Shown here one piece after another: positions 52,886 through 64,000 of a stretch of DNA of 64,000 nt (its first letter is position 1; each line of letters starts with the position of its first letter). Under the pieces are notes generated by a model. The model searched no databases. It had not been told where the DNA came from and worked only from the letters and a program-made list of their open reading frames with translations. A program made the position numbers and the translations under genes. Source of the stretch: Epiperipatus broadwayi (taxonomy: Eukaryota > Onychophora > Udeonychophora > Euonychophora > Peripatidae); assembly GCA_028023455.1 (NCBI GenBank), contig JAQFVV010000031.1, forward strand, positions 186,001 through 250,000, in the 5' to 3' direction.

Positions 52886-55532
52886 TGTAACAGTCAGGAA
52901 ACGTGTGACTCGTAAACATAGTGCAGAATTCGACCACCACCCAGAACAGCAGCACCATCGAGGTAGCAAAGCCACCCGTGTTACTGAGTTTGAACATAGT
53001 TTATCGGTTCCACAAAACAATCCATGAAACAACGCATCTGATGCGACATTAGTAAATATTTCCTTAGGCACGGTGGTCAGGGATATGCAAGAGATTCATG
53101 ATTTTATTCTCGAATTAGCCAATAATCAAACTAATATTAATTAAACATTCATATTTACATAATCGAGGAAATATTATATAGAATGGGTATCGAATAAATG
53201 AAACGTAACTGCAGACATATACTTTAAAATTATTTATTCACACATTTTAATAAGAAAATCATTTACTAATAATGTTTTATGGATTCAAAGCTCCATTAGC
53301 GGGATTTGCAATACTATTATATTTTAAAGAATACATTTATTTATTTAGACATTATTTTATATTGAGGACTGCAGTAGTGGTATTTCCAATACTGTAATGT
53401 TTACAAAAGGAATACATTTATTTGTTTCGACCTTATTTTATCTTGAGGACCTCAGTAACGGTATTTCCGATACTGTAATGTTTACAAAAGGAATTCATTT
53501 ATTTGAAGGCATAATCTAGCTACCTAAAATTCTCGAGTAAGTATTTCTAATGTATGCCTTGGGGAATTTATACCTTTGCAATGCAAGAGTCTAAAGTAAG
53601 ATTTAAGAGTAGTGGCGGACATATATTTATTTAATTAAAATATTTATTTTATGACTAAGGGCAAACATTTATTTGAGAGTGAATTATGAAGATAATGCCG
53701 AGGCAGAGTGATATATAGAATAATAAAACTAAGTAAAGGAACACGTAGTACGCTTTAGAAAGGTGATATGGAATGGCAGTATATCGAAACTGCAATGCCA
53801 TGAATGAGTTTATAAGAATGTCGGGCTGGTCTCTGCCATCGGCCTGACGAAGTAAGGTGTCACATAAGCATAACCAGGGACAAGCGGTCCATGTCACAGT
53901 TTGCCGGCTGGCTGCATGATGTTGTCAAGTCCTACGGGAGCACCCATTATGCCCGCTTGTGTAGGACGACTGTGGTTAATTTCAACCCTGAAGAATCCGG
54001 AAATTTCACGGCGGAATGGATCATTGCATCTCTAAAATGTAACACATGTATAATGTATAAACGATTATGATGAGATTTGAATAGATTTCTAACTTGGCCC
54101 TACATTATCAACATTTACTAAAGAACGTTGGCGACTCTCAAAGAAATGTAATTTTCTAGAATTATTCATTAAGATTTAATATATACAAAACATATCTAAA
54201 CTGGGAATGATTACAACTAATATGTCAGCCATTTGTGAAGTTGTAGACCCCTGCATTACAATAAATGAAGCATTGAATGCGTGTCGGTTTATATGAAAAT
54301 TAAATTATTTATGAAAGTAATGTTAATGAAATCTGACATGCATTCACTATTTCAAGTGATCATAGATTTAAACTTTGAACATTGAGACAATTATTAGCAT
54401 GCAATAATTAAATAATAAATAGATAAAATGTAGATTTTAGAAATACGCACCCAAGAAAGATAGAATGAGGTAAGCTAGATTATTAGAGAAATTTACACAT
54501 TAAGTTAATTATTTAATTTTAGTTATACAAATGGTAGTTTTTACATTTTACAATTTAGATAAGTAATATGAAGAATAGCTATAGCATGTTATTAGAGTAC
54601 TCTAGAGTTTGAACACAGACAGGTACCTGTTTTATAAGCAGTTTTCTGATTCCATTAGTTTAGCAGCAAAAAGTTCACGAGTGGCAATTCTTTCTTGTAT
54701 TTAGATATTTTTTACTTTCACAGCAGCAGCAGCTTTCTCATTTATTTCAGGCAGCAGATCTTCATGGTGAATTTATGACGGGCAATGGAAAGTTCGGCAT
54801 CTGATAGGCCATCTCCCGATGGAGAATAATCTAGGTGCTTTTACTCGGTCATACCTTGGCAGGAACAATTTATTTTTATATTTTGGAGACTCTCAGTGAT
54901 CGAGAGCAAAGCTAAAGTTGAAGTGAATGTCTCCAGCAAGTCTAAGATGGCCTCTTTTTTTATCTTAATCTTTCACATTTTTGTTAAGGTATTTTAGTTT
55001 CTACTTAATCTGCCCTGAGGATAATCAATGCATTTTGTTGGTTTTAATTAAAGAAAGCTGCCGTTCTATTGTTTACATTTTACATTTACTAATTACATTT
55101 TGGGGAATTTTTCTTTAATTAATCTATTATCTATCACTGACCGATGCTTTTAAATTTCAAAGGGAACATAAGATCATTTTAACTTTTAATTAAATATTAC
55201 ATCAGATTTTTTTTTAGAATTATTATTAAACGAAATTTAAACAAAGCAATAAATACGAACTTTATAATCCAAAATAAATGATTAAAATTATACAAAATTA
55301 TATAACTAAAAGAAATCTAAATTATATTATTTTATCCCTATTTATTGCCTTTAATTTGAGATCGAAATGTGTGTGTGTTTATGCTGAATTCTACATATAT
55401 TTATACATTTTTAATATTGCTACACACACAATTCGATACCAAAAAGTTTAAATTTGGGCGGGATAGACCGGTCAGTGAGAGATGACAGAAAAAGGTGAAA
55501 CTTAAGATTTGAATACGAATCTTACTGTTTCA
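52886..55532 (-). mobile_element. Solo LTR, 2647 bp, related to the long-LTR family
   Basis: On the minus strand it starts TGAAACAGTAAGATTCG and ends CTGACTGTTACA. These are the same end types as the 12.2-kb element (TGAARCAGTCAG...GACYGTTACA), although the bodies differ. It lies in a TA stretch, with TATA on both sides as a possible 4-bp duplication. Bases 53920-55532 are matched in inverted orientation by 62406-64000. It is less AT-rich around 53820-54020 and 54720-54960, where the LTR promoter probably lies (minus-strand AATATAAAAATAAATT near 54890). No internal region adjoins it, so it is a recombination remnant. Confidence 0.75.
53276..53510. repeat. About 2.6 tandem units of roughly 90 bp within the solo LTR
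   Basis: The phrases GGTATTTCC-ATACTGTAATGTTTACAAAAGGAATWCATTTATTTG and TTATTTTAT-TTGAGGAC recur at intervals of about 88-91 bp. The first unit is the most diverged. Confidence 0.7.
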
Positions 55533-58321
55533 TATATATATATATAAAGATACAATAGAATTTTGCTGATTATACGATTTTAGTAGGATGCCCTGAGCAT
55601 TTAATACATAAGTTTATTTTCCACTTATAGACTTTATTTACAACAATTAAAATAAGGATACACTTTGATCAGTAGGTAGACTAAAAACATTATTGACTAA
55701 AAACATTTATTTTATATTTTTGACATTTAACGATAGAATATTGTGAAACTCTATAAATACAGGAAGGCTTATTTCATTACAATATATTACTCCCTTGCAT
55801 CAAAAAAACGCAAGTGGTAACAACAGTTTAATGATTTCTGTGTTCAATATCCCTGTTGGTCAATTGTATTAAAATTAATTAGAGTTTTGATTAGTAAATT
55901 ACAAAATCAGCAGTAAAATATATGTGTCTTTTAAAATTATATTTGTTTTAGTTCAGTTTCTAAAATGAAAATTAATAATTTATTAGAATATTAAAGTAAA
56001 TGTTTTTTTTTTAATTTCTAGTTAGAAGTAATGAACATGATCTATATCAGTATAGGTGGATATTTGTCATCAAATTATAAATTGCAGTTGCACATTATTG
56101 ATTTCTTTGATAATTTGCCTTTGTGTAAAAGTAAATATTTTCCACTAAATCTAAAATAATTAACAATTCACAAAGTTTGTAAAAAAAATATGCAAAAAAA
56201 AGTTCTAAAACATAAGTTTTCACTTTGAAAATTAAAATGAAGAAATAGAGTTTCCAAAATCATTAACAGGCACTCTCTTATGGAGAGAACAAGAAACAAC
56301 AAATCAGCACCTTGGAAGGCAGGGTTTATTTCATTATTACAACACTAAATTTAAATATTGATATATTAATTGCAAAAAAATTCTTAAGGTAGCAGCATTA
56401 TTCAGTAAAGTGTTTCATCAGAAAAATTGGCAAATTAATTTTAAAAGTAGGAGATAAAAAGTAAGTTAAAGCTGCAAACACATGGATGAGACAAGAACTA
56501 TGTTCACACTCCACAGTCCATTTCAAAATTAAATCTATACATGTGCATTTGATCCCATACCACTGTAAATGCAAAAAAATAATAAACAGCATCTCATCCA
56601 AATCACAACAAAAAATATAATTCATGAGAAGTAATATCCTTGAACCCAAAGCAAAATAGAATTATCATGAGTGGGAATAATATAAATTATGAGAGTGTAA
56701 GTAAACATATATTACATTCAAATGTGGCAGATAAAATATCTAAAGAATTGCTATATATAATGCACACATATATACCAATTCTTTTTATTTTAGATGCATG
56801 TGAAGCAAACAAATTAAATAGACAATCTGCCAATAAAATAAAATCAGCTTAATAAATTATTTATATAGTTATGCACAAATTTTATCATACACACATCTCA
56901 TTTATCTTAATAATTTTGAATATCTACAGAGAAAGATACTTTTAATGATATAAAATTTAAACTATAAAAAATATAACCATATTTTCTTAGATTTCTTTTT
57001 TTAAAGCAACATTGATCTAAAAGTAAATGTTACTAAATTCTGATTATTAGCAGTCACAAAGACTATTTTTTTAAATAAAACTTTTTCTTTGTTCCTTTGA
57101 AACTTTTATGAAGGAAAAAAATTTAAGAAGTAAACTGATAAATTCTTTTATTTCAACTATTTAAAAAAACAATTATAGCATCTTCAAAAATAATTAAAAA
57201 TATTTAAATATTTAAATATTCAAAAACCCACCAAAATATTAAATCCACTAACAAAAAAATCAAATTTTATGAATATAAATATTAAAAGTTAATATAAATA
57301 CATAAATCATTTAAATTATAAGTATCAAAAGATAAGTACACAGATTAATATCAGTTAATATAAATATACATAAATCCCTGATTCATCTAAATTGAATATC
57401 ACTGATTTGTTAGCAACAAAAGATTTCAGAATTTATAAAATAGTATATAAAATAAATAAATTTTTACCTTTAAATCCAAGAAAAAATACAGTGGAGTAAT
57501 TATTTTTTTAGAAAAAGGAATTCTATATGTAATTATGTTAATAATTTTAGAGTGAAGTCTTTTTATTTATTGGTTTCCAGCCTTGGTCATAATCAGGTTA
57601 TGTTTCAGGTATAATTGTTATGAATTTTTTCTTTTAATGTTCGGAAGCATGTTTGTTGAACAGCATACATAAAGATTAATTGGTACAGTGCTGAATCAAA
57701 CTCAGCAAGCAAAGTTGAACATCCTGGGTTATGGCTTCATGCTAGAGAAGTGAAGTTCATTCATATAGCAATACATATTGATTCTTTTAGCTGCAATTAG
57801 AGGTTTAGTATTTTTCATTTTATTCAGGCAAAAACAAATACCAAAAGATAAAGCATAATCCATGATGAATAAAAGCAGAATAACTAGAATTACTTTTGAA
57901 ATTGATCTTTTTTATATCTCACAATCTTGTAAAACACACTTTTGTTAAATAGTAAGCCCATCTGTTTACCAAATCCATTAATTAAAGAAGCCAGTCCTTA
58001 CCTATTTCACAATTCTCTAATTAAACAAGCCAGCAATTATTTTATTTATCTCTGTTTATAAAAATTCTTTAATTAAAAAAACTTGACATGTTTAATAAAC
58101 CTTAATATATTATTAATTGAAATTTGACATTTTCAAAATTGGGAACAAGGTTTAAAAAGAAATTGATTTTCTTAGAATTTTAATACAAATAAAATTGTAA
58201 AAAGTAATGGAAAAAAGTTTGTTCTTATAACATAAATTTTAAAAAATTTATTTGAAATACATGTGGTTAAACTAAATCAGTTTCTTTATTTTTTAAAAAC
58301 TTAAATTGGTTATAAATGCAG
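55533..58321. other. AT-rich region without recognisable gene
   Basis: Only short open frames (for example 56398-56649 minus and 56640-56852 plus), with no recognisable domain and composition like the surrounding DNA. No repeat structure beyond short A/T tracts. Confidence 0.5.
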
Positions 58322-58443
58322 AACTATGTCAATGTGTGTGCATATATATATATATATATATATAACTTAATTAACGTTATGAAACTATGTCAATGTGTGT
58401 GCATATATATATATATATATATATAACTTAATTAACGTTATGA
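58322..58443. repeat. Exact tandem duplication of a 61-bp unit
   Basis: AACTATGTCAATGTGTGTGC, a (TA)n run and ACTTAATTAACGTTATGA appear twice in a row with the same (TA)n length. Identity of both unique and microsatellite parts points to a very recent duplication or an assembly artefact. Confidence 0.85.
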
Positions 58444-60318
58444 AACTTGAATATGATTCTCAACTTCCAACTGCTTTATTTATCAAATAAATTATAGATT
58501 AAGATAGAAGAGTCTCTATTTCAATATATTGTGATGATATATGGAGTCATGATGATGGGTCTGGGGGTAGTGGAGCATAAATAAAATTATATGTCTATCC
58601 AAACATTGTTATAGCTTCAATAACAAAAGGTATTTTATTGTAATTAACTACATTTTTAAAAAATGAATTAAATATCTAATATATTAATAATGTATGGATT
58701 TAGTTTAGACACACTAAAATTAATTAAATATTTAAACACATTGCTAATGTATTATTAAATATCGAAACTTCATGTGTATGTTTATTTGTATAACAGCAAG
58801 TTTAGTTAAATATCATGGCTAAATAAATATATTTTTCTTTCTTAAATTAATTTTTTACCTCATAAGTTATAATAATAAGTAAAGAAATTATGAAATACCA
58901 TTCTCAGAGTTTTTAATAATAAATAAAATGTAAGTGTATAAACATATTCATATTTGTAATGTGACATGTGTGAATAATAATAAGTAAGATTTATCTAAAA
59001 TAAAATAGGAGGGCAAATTAATTGACAAAAAAAAAACTTTAACTGTATAAAACTGAACTTTAATGTATATCTCTGCATGTCCATGTGTAACTTTAAATAT
59101 AGTTTGCTATTTAATGTTATTAAGTATTCCATTTTTAATATTGATACATAAATTTGTACTATTATTAAGAATAAAATCTGCTTAAACTAAATTTAATTAT
59201 AAGTAAAATTATTTAGTATATTTTTTTAGGTTTTAAAAATAATTAAAATCGGTCTTTGTGCCACTAAATTTAAAATGTATTAATTCAAGAATAAGCAGTG
59301 AATGAATTCCACACATTTAATATACTACAATATATTCTACTGTTTTCATAGTAAACATTAAATAGTAGCAATCACTTTTGTTATATATCATTATTTCACA
59401 AAAGTGGTTTAAACAATAAAGCATTTGCATATGCAACTACTTCAATACATGATAGGATAAATATTTTAATTATAAACAACTTCTAAATAATAGAGTCACG
59501 AATTATATAAAAGATTGTAATATTTTAACTAAACAAATTCACATAAAATCATCAAAAACATTTTATTCATTAAACAAATATAAGTTAATTTTAAATATGC
59601 ATTGTAATATAACCCATTTTATCAGCTTTTATTCATGCGCATATAATAGTACTTACATAAAAAAATGTTAGTTTGTTTAAACGTTTCAAACATTAACTAA
59701 GTATTGGTAATTCTGTATGTTAATTTTGTTATCTGTAGGTGAGCACATTTTCCACTGATCAAGCCAAATAAGGAAAATGAAAATAACATGAATATATAAA
59801 AAAGAAATGTTGATGTCTGCAATTAAAGATATGCTAATATGTTTTCATTATTATACTGCTATTAAATAATTATAAATGTTTTTCAAGATCATAGACAATC
59901 ATGAGAAGGTGGAAAAAAATTATTTTACAAAAATAAATAGGTATACAAAATAAATCTAATACATATAATGTTTTTTATAATATTAATGTCAAAAATAAAT
60001 TAAGTGTTCATAAGCCGAACCATAGTTTCTTTTTTCCAGCAATTTGAAGAAATTAATAAGCTATGACATAGATACATGCACATGTTAAATAAATAAAGTT
60101 GTTTGTCTATTGTTTTATGGGTATATGTTATTTGGTATTTGTTGTAAATCCAATAATGATAAGACATAAATCCAATAATAATTCTCCTTGAAAAACTTTT
60201 AAAGAAAAGTTTAACCATGATTTCTATTTTTTATGAATTCCACTTTAAAGTAAATAACTGATGCTCACTTTCTTGAAGTTAGTTGTTTTTCTAGATAATT
60301 GTTTTGTCAAATGTTATG
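58444..60318. other. AT-rich DNA, nothing recognised
   Basis: No gene, repeat or structured element is supported by eye. Confidence 0.45.
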
Positions 60319-60330
60319 ATAATAGTTCAT

Positions 60331-60396
60331 TAAACAATTCAAAATACAGCAAAACTCTCCATATAGTAGTGCCATCTTGTGATGTTTAGTGGTTTA
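60331..60396. mobile_element. 66-bp member of the hairpin-retroposon family with 12-bp target duplication
   Basis: ATAATAGTTCAT flanks it (60319-60330 and 60397-60408). It carries GCAAAACTCTCCATATAGTA and GTGCCATCTTGTG directly joined to ATGTTTAGTGGTTT, so it shares both ends with 12763-12945 but lacks the hairpin and about 115 bp of middle sequence. Confidence 0.65.
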
Positions 60397-60408
60397 ATAA
60401 TAGTTCAT

Positions 60409-61619
60409 GAGAACCAAAATTGGCTTTGAAGTAAATTTTAACTTTTTATTTTTCATGGTCATTTATTATCTATACCATTAGAAGGAACAACAAAGATCAT
60501 GAATGAAAAATATCATTTTGGAAAAATTCTAGCATATATTTATAAACTCCTGTTTATGTCAACACTTAGATTATCAAGTAATTAGTCCCGATGATAATTT
60601 TGAATGTCTTTTTATCTTCATGTTTCATTGCTTAAAATTTTCTTGGCACTGGTCCAAAACGATACTTTTATATTATATGATATATTATTCTGATGACATA
60701 TTACTCTAAGTTTGCAATGTGTTTAAAATAATGTTACCAAGGAATATGCGAACAAACCTTATAAATAAAATTTATCCACAAATCCTATGCAGTGGTTATA
60801 TTAAACATATTGTAAACTTAGAATAGTACATCACCAGGAGTAATACATTATAATATGTGTGATATAAAAGTTCAAATTATATTCATTATGGAAAATGAAA
60901 AAAAAAGATATTACAATACTAAATAAAACAGATACTTGTGAGTTATGCCTTTTTGGTACAACACTACATGTCATCAAAGCCATCCTTCTCCCTTGTGGCA
61001 TACTCTGGTGCTTTGTGCCTTCATATTCCACAAATAATAGAAAACTTCAACTCTAAAAAAAAGAAAAATTTTACAACTGTAGTTTTAAATTAAAAAAAAA
61101 AATTACAAAAAATTCGATAAATTTATTGCAAGTTTATTAAATATTTAACAAACACACACACAAAGTTTTAGCAAAAAAAACACAAAAACAAAACACAAAT
61201 ATATAAAATAAATGTGTTTTTAAATATAAAACCGTATTACTTACAAATGATTCCAGAGATGTATTATATTGTGGGGGGAGGGCACTATATTAAAGTGAAC
61301 CATTTAATATCTTCGAAAATGAAAAGGAAAGGGTCATTTCATTTGATATGGAATAGACATGTCAGGATTCTTGGTTGCCATGACAGCATAAACTAAAACT
61401 TTGAATAAATATTGTCGGACAAAAATATTACCAGAGTAATACGTTATAACAGGAATAATACCAAAGTACCTTAAAATATAGACACTCCCACCTAATCTTG
61501 TTGTAGAATATCGCTTTTAAAGTGCATTATAAAATTGAATAAAAAATATTATTTAAATGAAATATTTAATATAAAATACATCACTTTTCAAATAAATATA
61601 TATATATTCTAATAAACAA
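60409..61619. other. AT-rich DNA, nothing recognised
   Basis: Open frames at 60831-61031 (minus) and 61214-61396 (plus) are short and show no recognisable domain. The first contains a less AT-rich stretch (60955-61030) that could be an isolated exon, but no splice signals convince me. Confidence 0.35.
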
Positions 61620-62405
61620 AATATGAATCAAAAATACTTGAAAAAGAAGAAGGAAGGTAGACAACTAAATTCTATTAGTTACAAAAGTAAAAAGAATCGT
61701 AAAAGTTTCAATCATCCACAATTAAAACGACAAAGAGTAATGATAATACAGAAGATAAAATAAGTACTGATATACATCAAATTTCAAATACCAATAGTAT
61801 AGCATCTACTAGTGCACGATGCAAATTTTAAAAGATATAACTAAAGTAGCAAATAAACTAAATTAAAAGAGGTCTTAGGAAATAGTTCCTATCCTCAAAG
61901 ACCTATAATAAAAGAGAGGAACAAAAATAAATTATTAACTAGACAAATCACCAACATAATATATTCCAAGGAAGATAATGAACCCAATTATGCTGTACAA
62001 AATTGTCCAATGCTAAAAATAATGTTTGAAGCTTTGCAAATTAAAGCCTTGTTAGATAGTGATAGCCAAATTTCTGATAAATTTTACAGAAGGGTGATGG
62101 ATAAAATTCCAAATATTGAAACTGTACCTCTAAAATCAGTATAGATTACAATGTCTAATAATAAAAAGGCAAAATTAATTCAAAAACAAATCTGGGTCAA
62201 ACTGACCATTAATCAAACGTATATTTTTTCCACGTCTTTTTAATATTAAGTGATCTCATTCATGAGGTTATATTAAGGGTAGACTTCCTACATATGAACA
62301 AATAAATATACGGTTGATTTTAAAAATAAAATAGAGTAGGTGATGAGATTTTAAGAATGACATTGCTTCCAAAGTATGACCTACCAGAAATTGATTGCAT
62401 GATGC
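61620..62405 (+). pseudogene. LTR-element gag end and protease remnant, directly before an LTR
   Basis: About 62030-62140 reads MFEALQIKALLDSDSQIS, with D-S-D in place of the D-T/S-G protease active site. About 62225-62300 reads FLILSDLIHEVILRVDFL across frame changes, the late protease motif, parallel to VMKGLIQEVEIGTDFL in the 12.2-kb element. 61620-62030 is basic and polar, possibly the end of gag. Seventy-five bases after the protease the LTR begins, with no RT or integrase between. Stops and frame changes make it inactive. Confidence 0.55.
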
Positions 62406-64000
62406 TGAAACAGTAAGATTCGTATTCGAATCTTAAGTTTCACCTTTTTCTATCGTCTCTCACTCACCAGTCTATCCTGCCCAAATTTAAACTTTTTGGT
62501 ATCGAATTGTGTGTGTAGCAATATTAAAAATATATAGATATATGTAGAATTCACCATAAACACGCACACATTTCGATCTCAAATTTAAGGCAATAAATAA
62601 TATAATTTAGATTTCTTATAGTAATAAAAAAATATATATTTTTAACCATTTATTTTAAATTGTAAAATCCGTTATTTATTGCTTTGTTTAAATTTTATTT
62701 AATAATAATTTTAGAAATCTGATGTAATATTTAATTAAAAGTAAAATAATCGTATGTTCCCTTTTTGTCTTTGAAATTTTAAAAGAATCAGTCGGTGAGA
62801 GATAATAGATTAATTAAAAAGAAAAATTCCCTAAAATATAATTGCAAAAACTAAATGTAAAATCTAAACATAAACAATAGAACGGCAGTTTTCTCTAATT
62901 AGAATTAACAAAAATGCATTGATTATGCTCAGGGCAGATTAAATGGAATCTAAAAATATACTAACAAAATGTAAAAGATAAAATATAAGAAGAGAGACCA
63001 TCTTAGACTTGCTAGAAACAGGCACTTTAACTTTAGCTCTGCTCGATCAGTTGAGAGTCTCCAAAATATAAAATAAATTGTTCCTGCCACGGTATGACAG
63101 AGTAAAAGCGCCCAGACTATTCTCCGCCCGGGAGATGGCCTATCGGATGCCAAACTTTCCATTGCCCTTCATAAATTCAACCACGAAAATGTGCTGCCTA
63201 AAATAATTTGAAAGCTGCTGCTGTTAAATTATATTATCATCTAAATGCTGTAAAGAACTGCTAATGCTACAATCATGAACAATTTGCTACTGATCACAGA
63301 ATCGGAAAACTTCTCATAAACAGGTACCTGTGTCCAAATTCTCTAGAGTACTCTACTAATATGTTATAGCTCATTGTTCATACTACTTATATAACTTACA
63401 AAATGTAAAATTATCATTTGTAAAACTAAAATTTAATAATTAATTTATGTAAATTTCTCTAATAATCTAGCTTACCTCACTCTATCTTTCTTGGGTACGT
63501 ATTTCTAAAATCTACATTTTATCATATAATTATCGCATGCTCATAATTTTCCAAGTACAAATCTATGATCGCTTGAAACTGTGGATGCGTGTCAAATTTT
63601 CATTAATATTTACTTTCGTAAATAACTTAATATTTTCATATAAATCGACACGCATTCAATGCTTCCTTTATTGTAACGTAGGGGTCTACTGCTTAGCAAA
63701 TGGCTGACGTATTAGTGTAATAATCACCCAGTTTTTATGTTTTACATTTTATTAAATCTCGATTAATAATTCCATAAAATTGTATTTCTTTGAGAGTCGC
63801 AAACGTTCATTATTAAATGTTGATAATGTAGGGCCGAGTTAGAAAATATATTTAAATCTTACCAGAATCGTCTATATATTATACATGTGTTACGTTTTAG
63901 AGACGCGATGACCCATTACAAGCCTTGAATATTGGAGTCTATAGAGTTGAAATTAACCCCAGTCGTCCTACACAAGCGGACATAATAAATGCTCCCATAG
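62406..64000 (+). mobile_element. LTR, same family as the solo LTR, cut by the window end
   Basis: Starts TGAAACAGTAAGATTCG and matches the minus strand of 53920-55532 to the last base of the window, including the CTCCAAAATATAAAATAAATT promoter-like block near 63058 and the GTCGTCCTACACAAGCGG block. About 1.05 kb more is expected beyond the window. Its position after protease coding sequence of the same orientation fits a 3' LTR. Confidence 0.7.

Overview
The window looks like nuclear DNA from an AT-rich (roughly three-quarters A+T by eye) invertebrate animal. It has no dense gene packing, operons or ribosome binding sites. It is filled with several classes of eukaryotic retroelement, microsatellites and foldback elements. 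The repeat mix (Penelope-like, CR1/Jockey-like and Tx1/L1-like LINEs, mag-lineage Ty3/gypsy, long-LTR elements) fits an arthropod, mollusc or cnidarian. I cannot name the species.

Only one cellular gene is recognisable: an uninterrupted 651-codon ADAMTS-type secreted metalloprotease on the minus strand (7105-9060). Everything else I can support is mobile or repetitive. Left part (1-6.6 kb): two related Penelope-like fragments with GIY-YIG endonuclease remnants flank a 1.5-kb terminal-inverted-repeat element with an 8-bp target duplication. Next (9.7-16.3 kb): a decayed mag-lineage Ty3/gypsy element with both LTRs. Its 5' LTR is split by a tandem repeat whose monomers carry hammerhead-ribozyme-like cores, and its interior by a small retroposed perfect hairpin. 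17.6-20.2 kb holds an antisense gypsy gag relic and a zero-spacer 220-bp palindrome.

21.3-33.5 kb is a 12.2-kb element with unusually long LTRs (about 3.7 kb each). Its interior encodes only Gag-like sequence, including a long charged helical repeat, and a retropepsin, with no reverse transcriptase or integrase. A related LTR family (2.65 kb) appears as a solo LTR at 52.9-55.5 kb and again at 62.4 kb to the window end, where the LTR also follows a protease remnant directly.

33.6-46.4 kb is a (TAA)n microsatellite hub. Three LINEs of two different clades, one with an intact 914-codon ORF, plus short LINE 3' ends, sit exactly between TAA tracts. 49.6-52.7 kb carries more hammerhead-bearing repeats (one with an intact core), a 342-bp MITE and a freshly retroposed tRNA-like SINE. 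The remaining stretches are AT-rich DNA without recognisable genes.

Nothing here forms a pathway. The layout records repeated insertion, with LINE tails supplying new TAA targets, non-autonomous LTR elements probably depending on enzymes from elsewhere, and short structured RNAs being retroposed or amplified in tandem.
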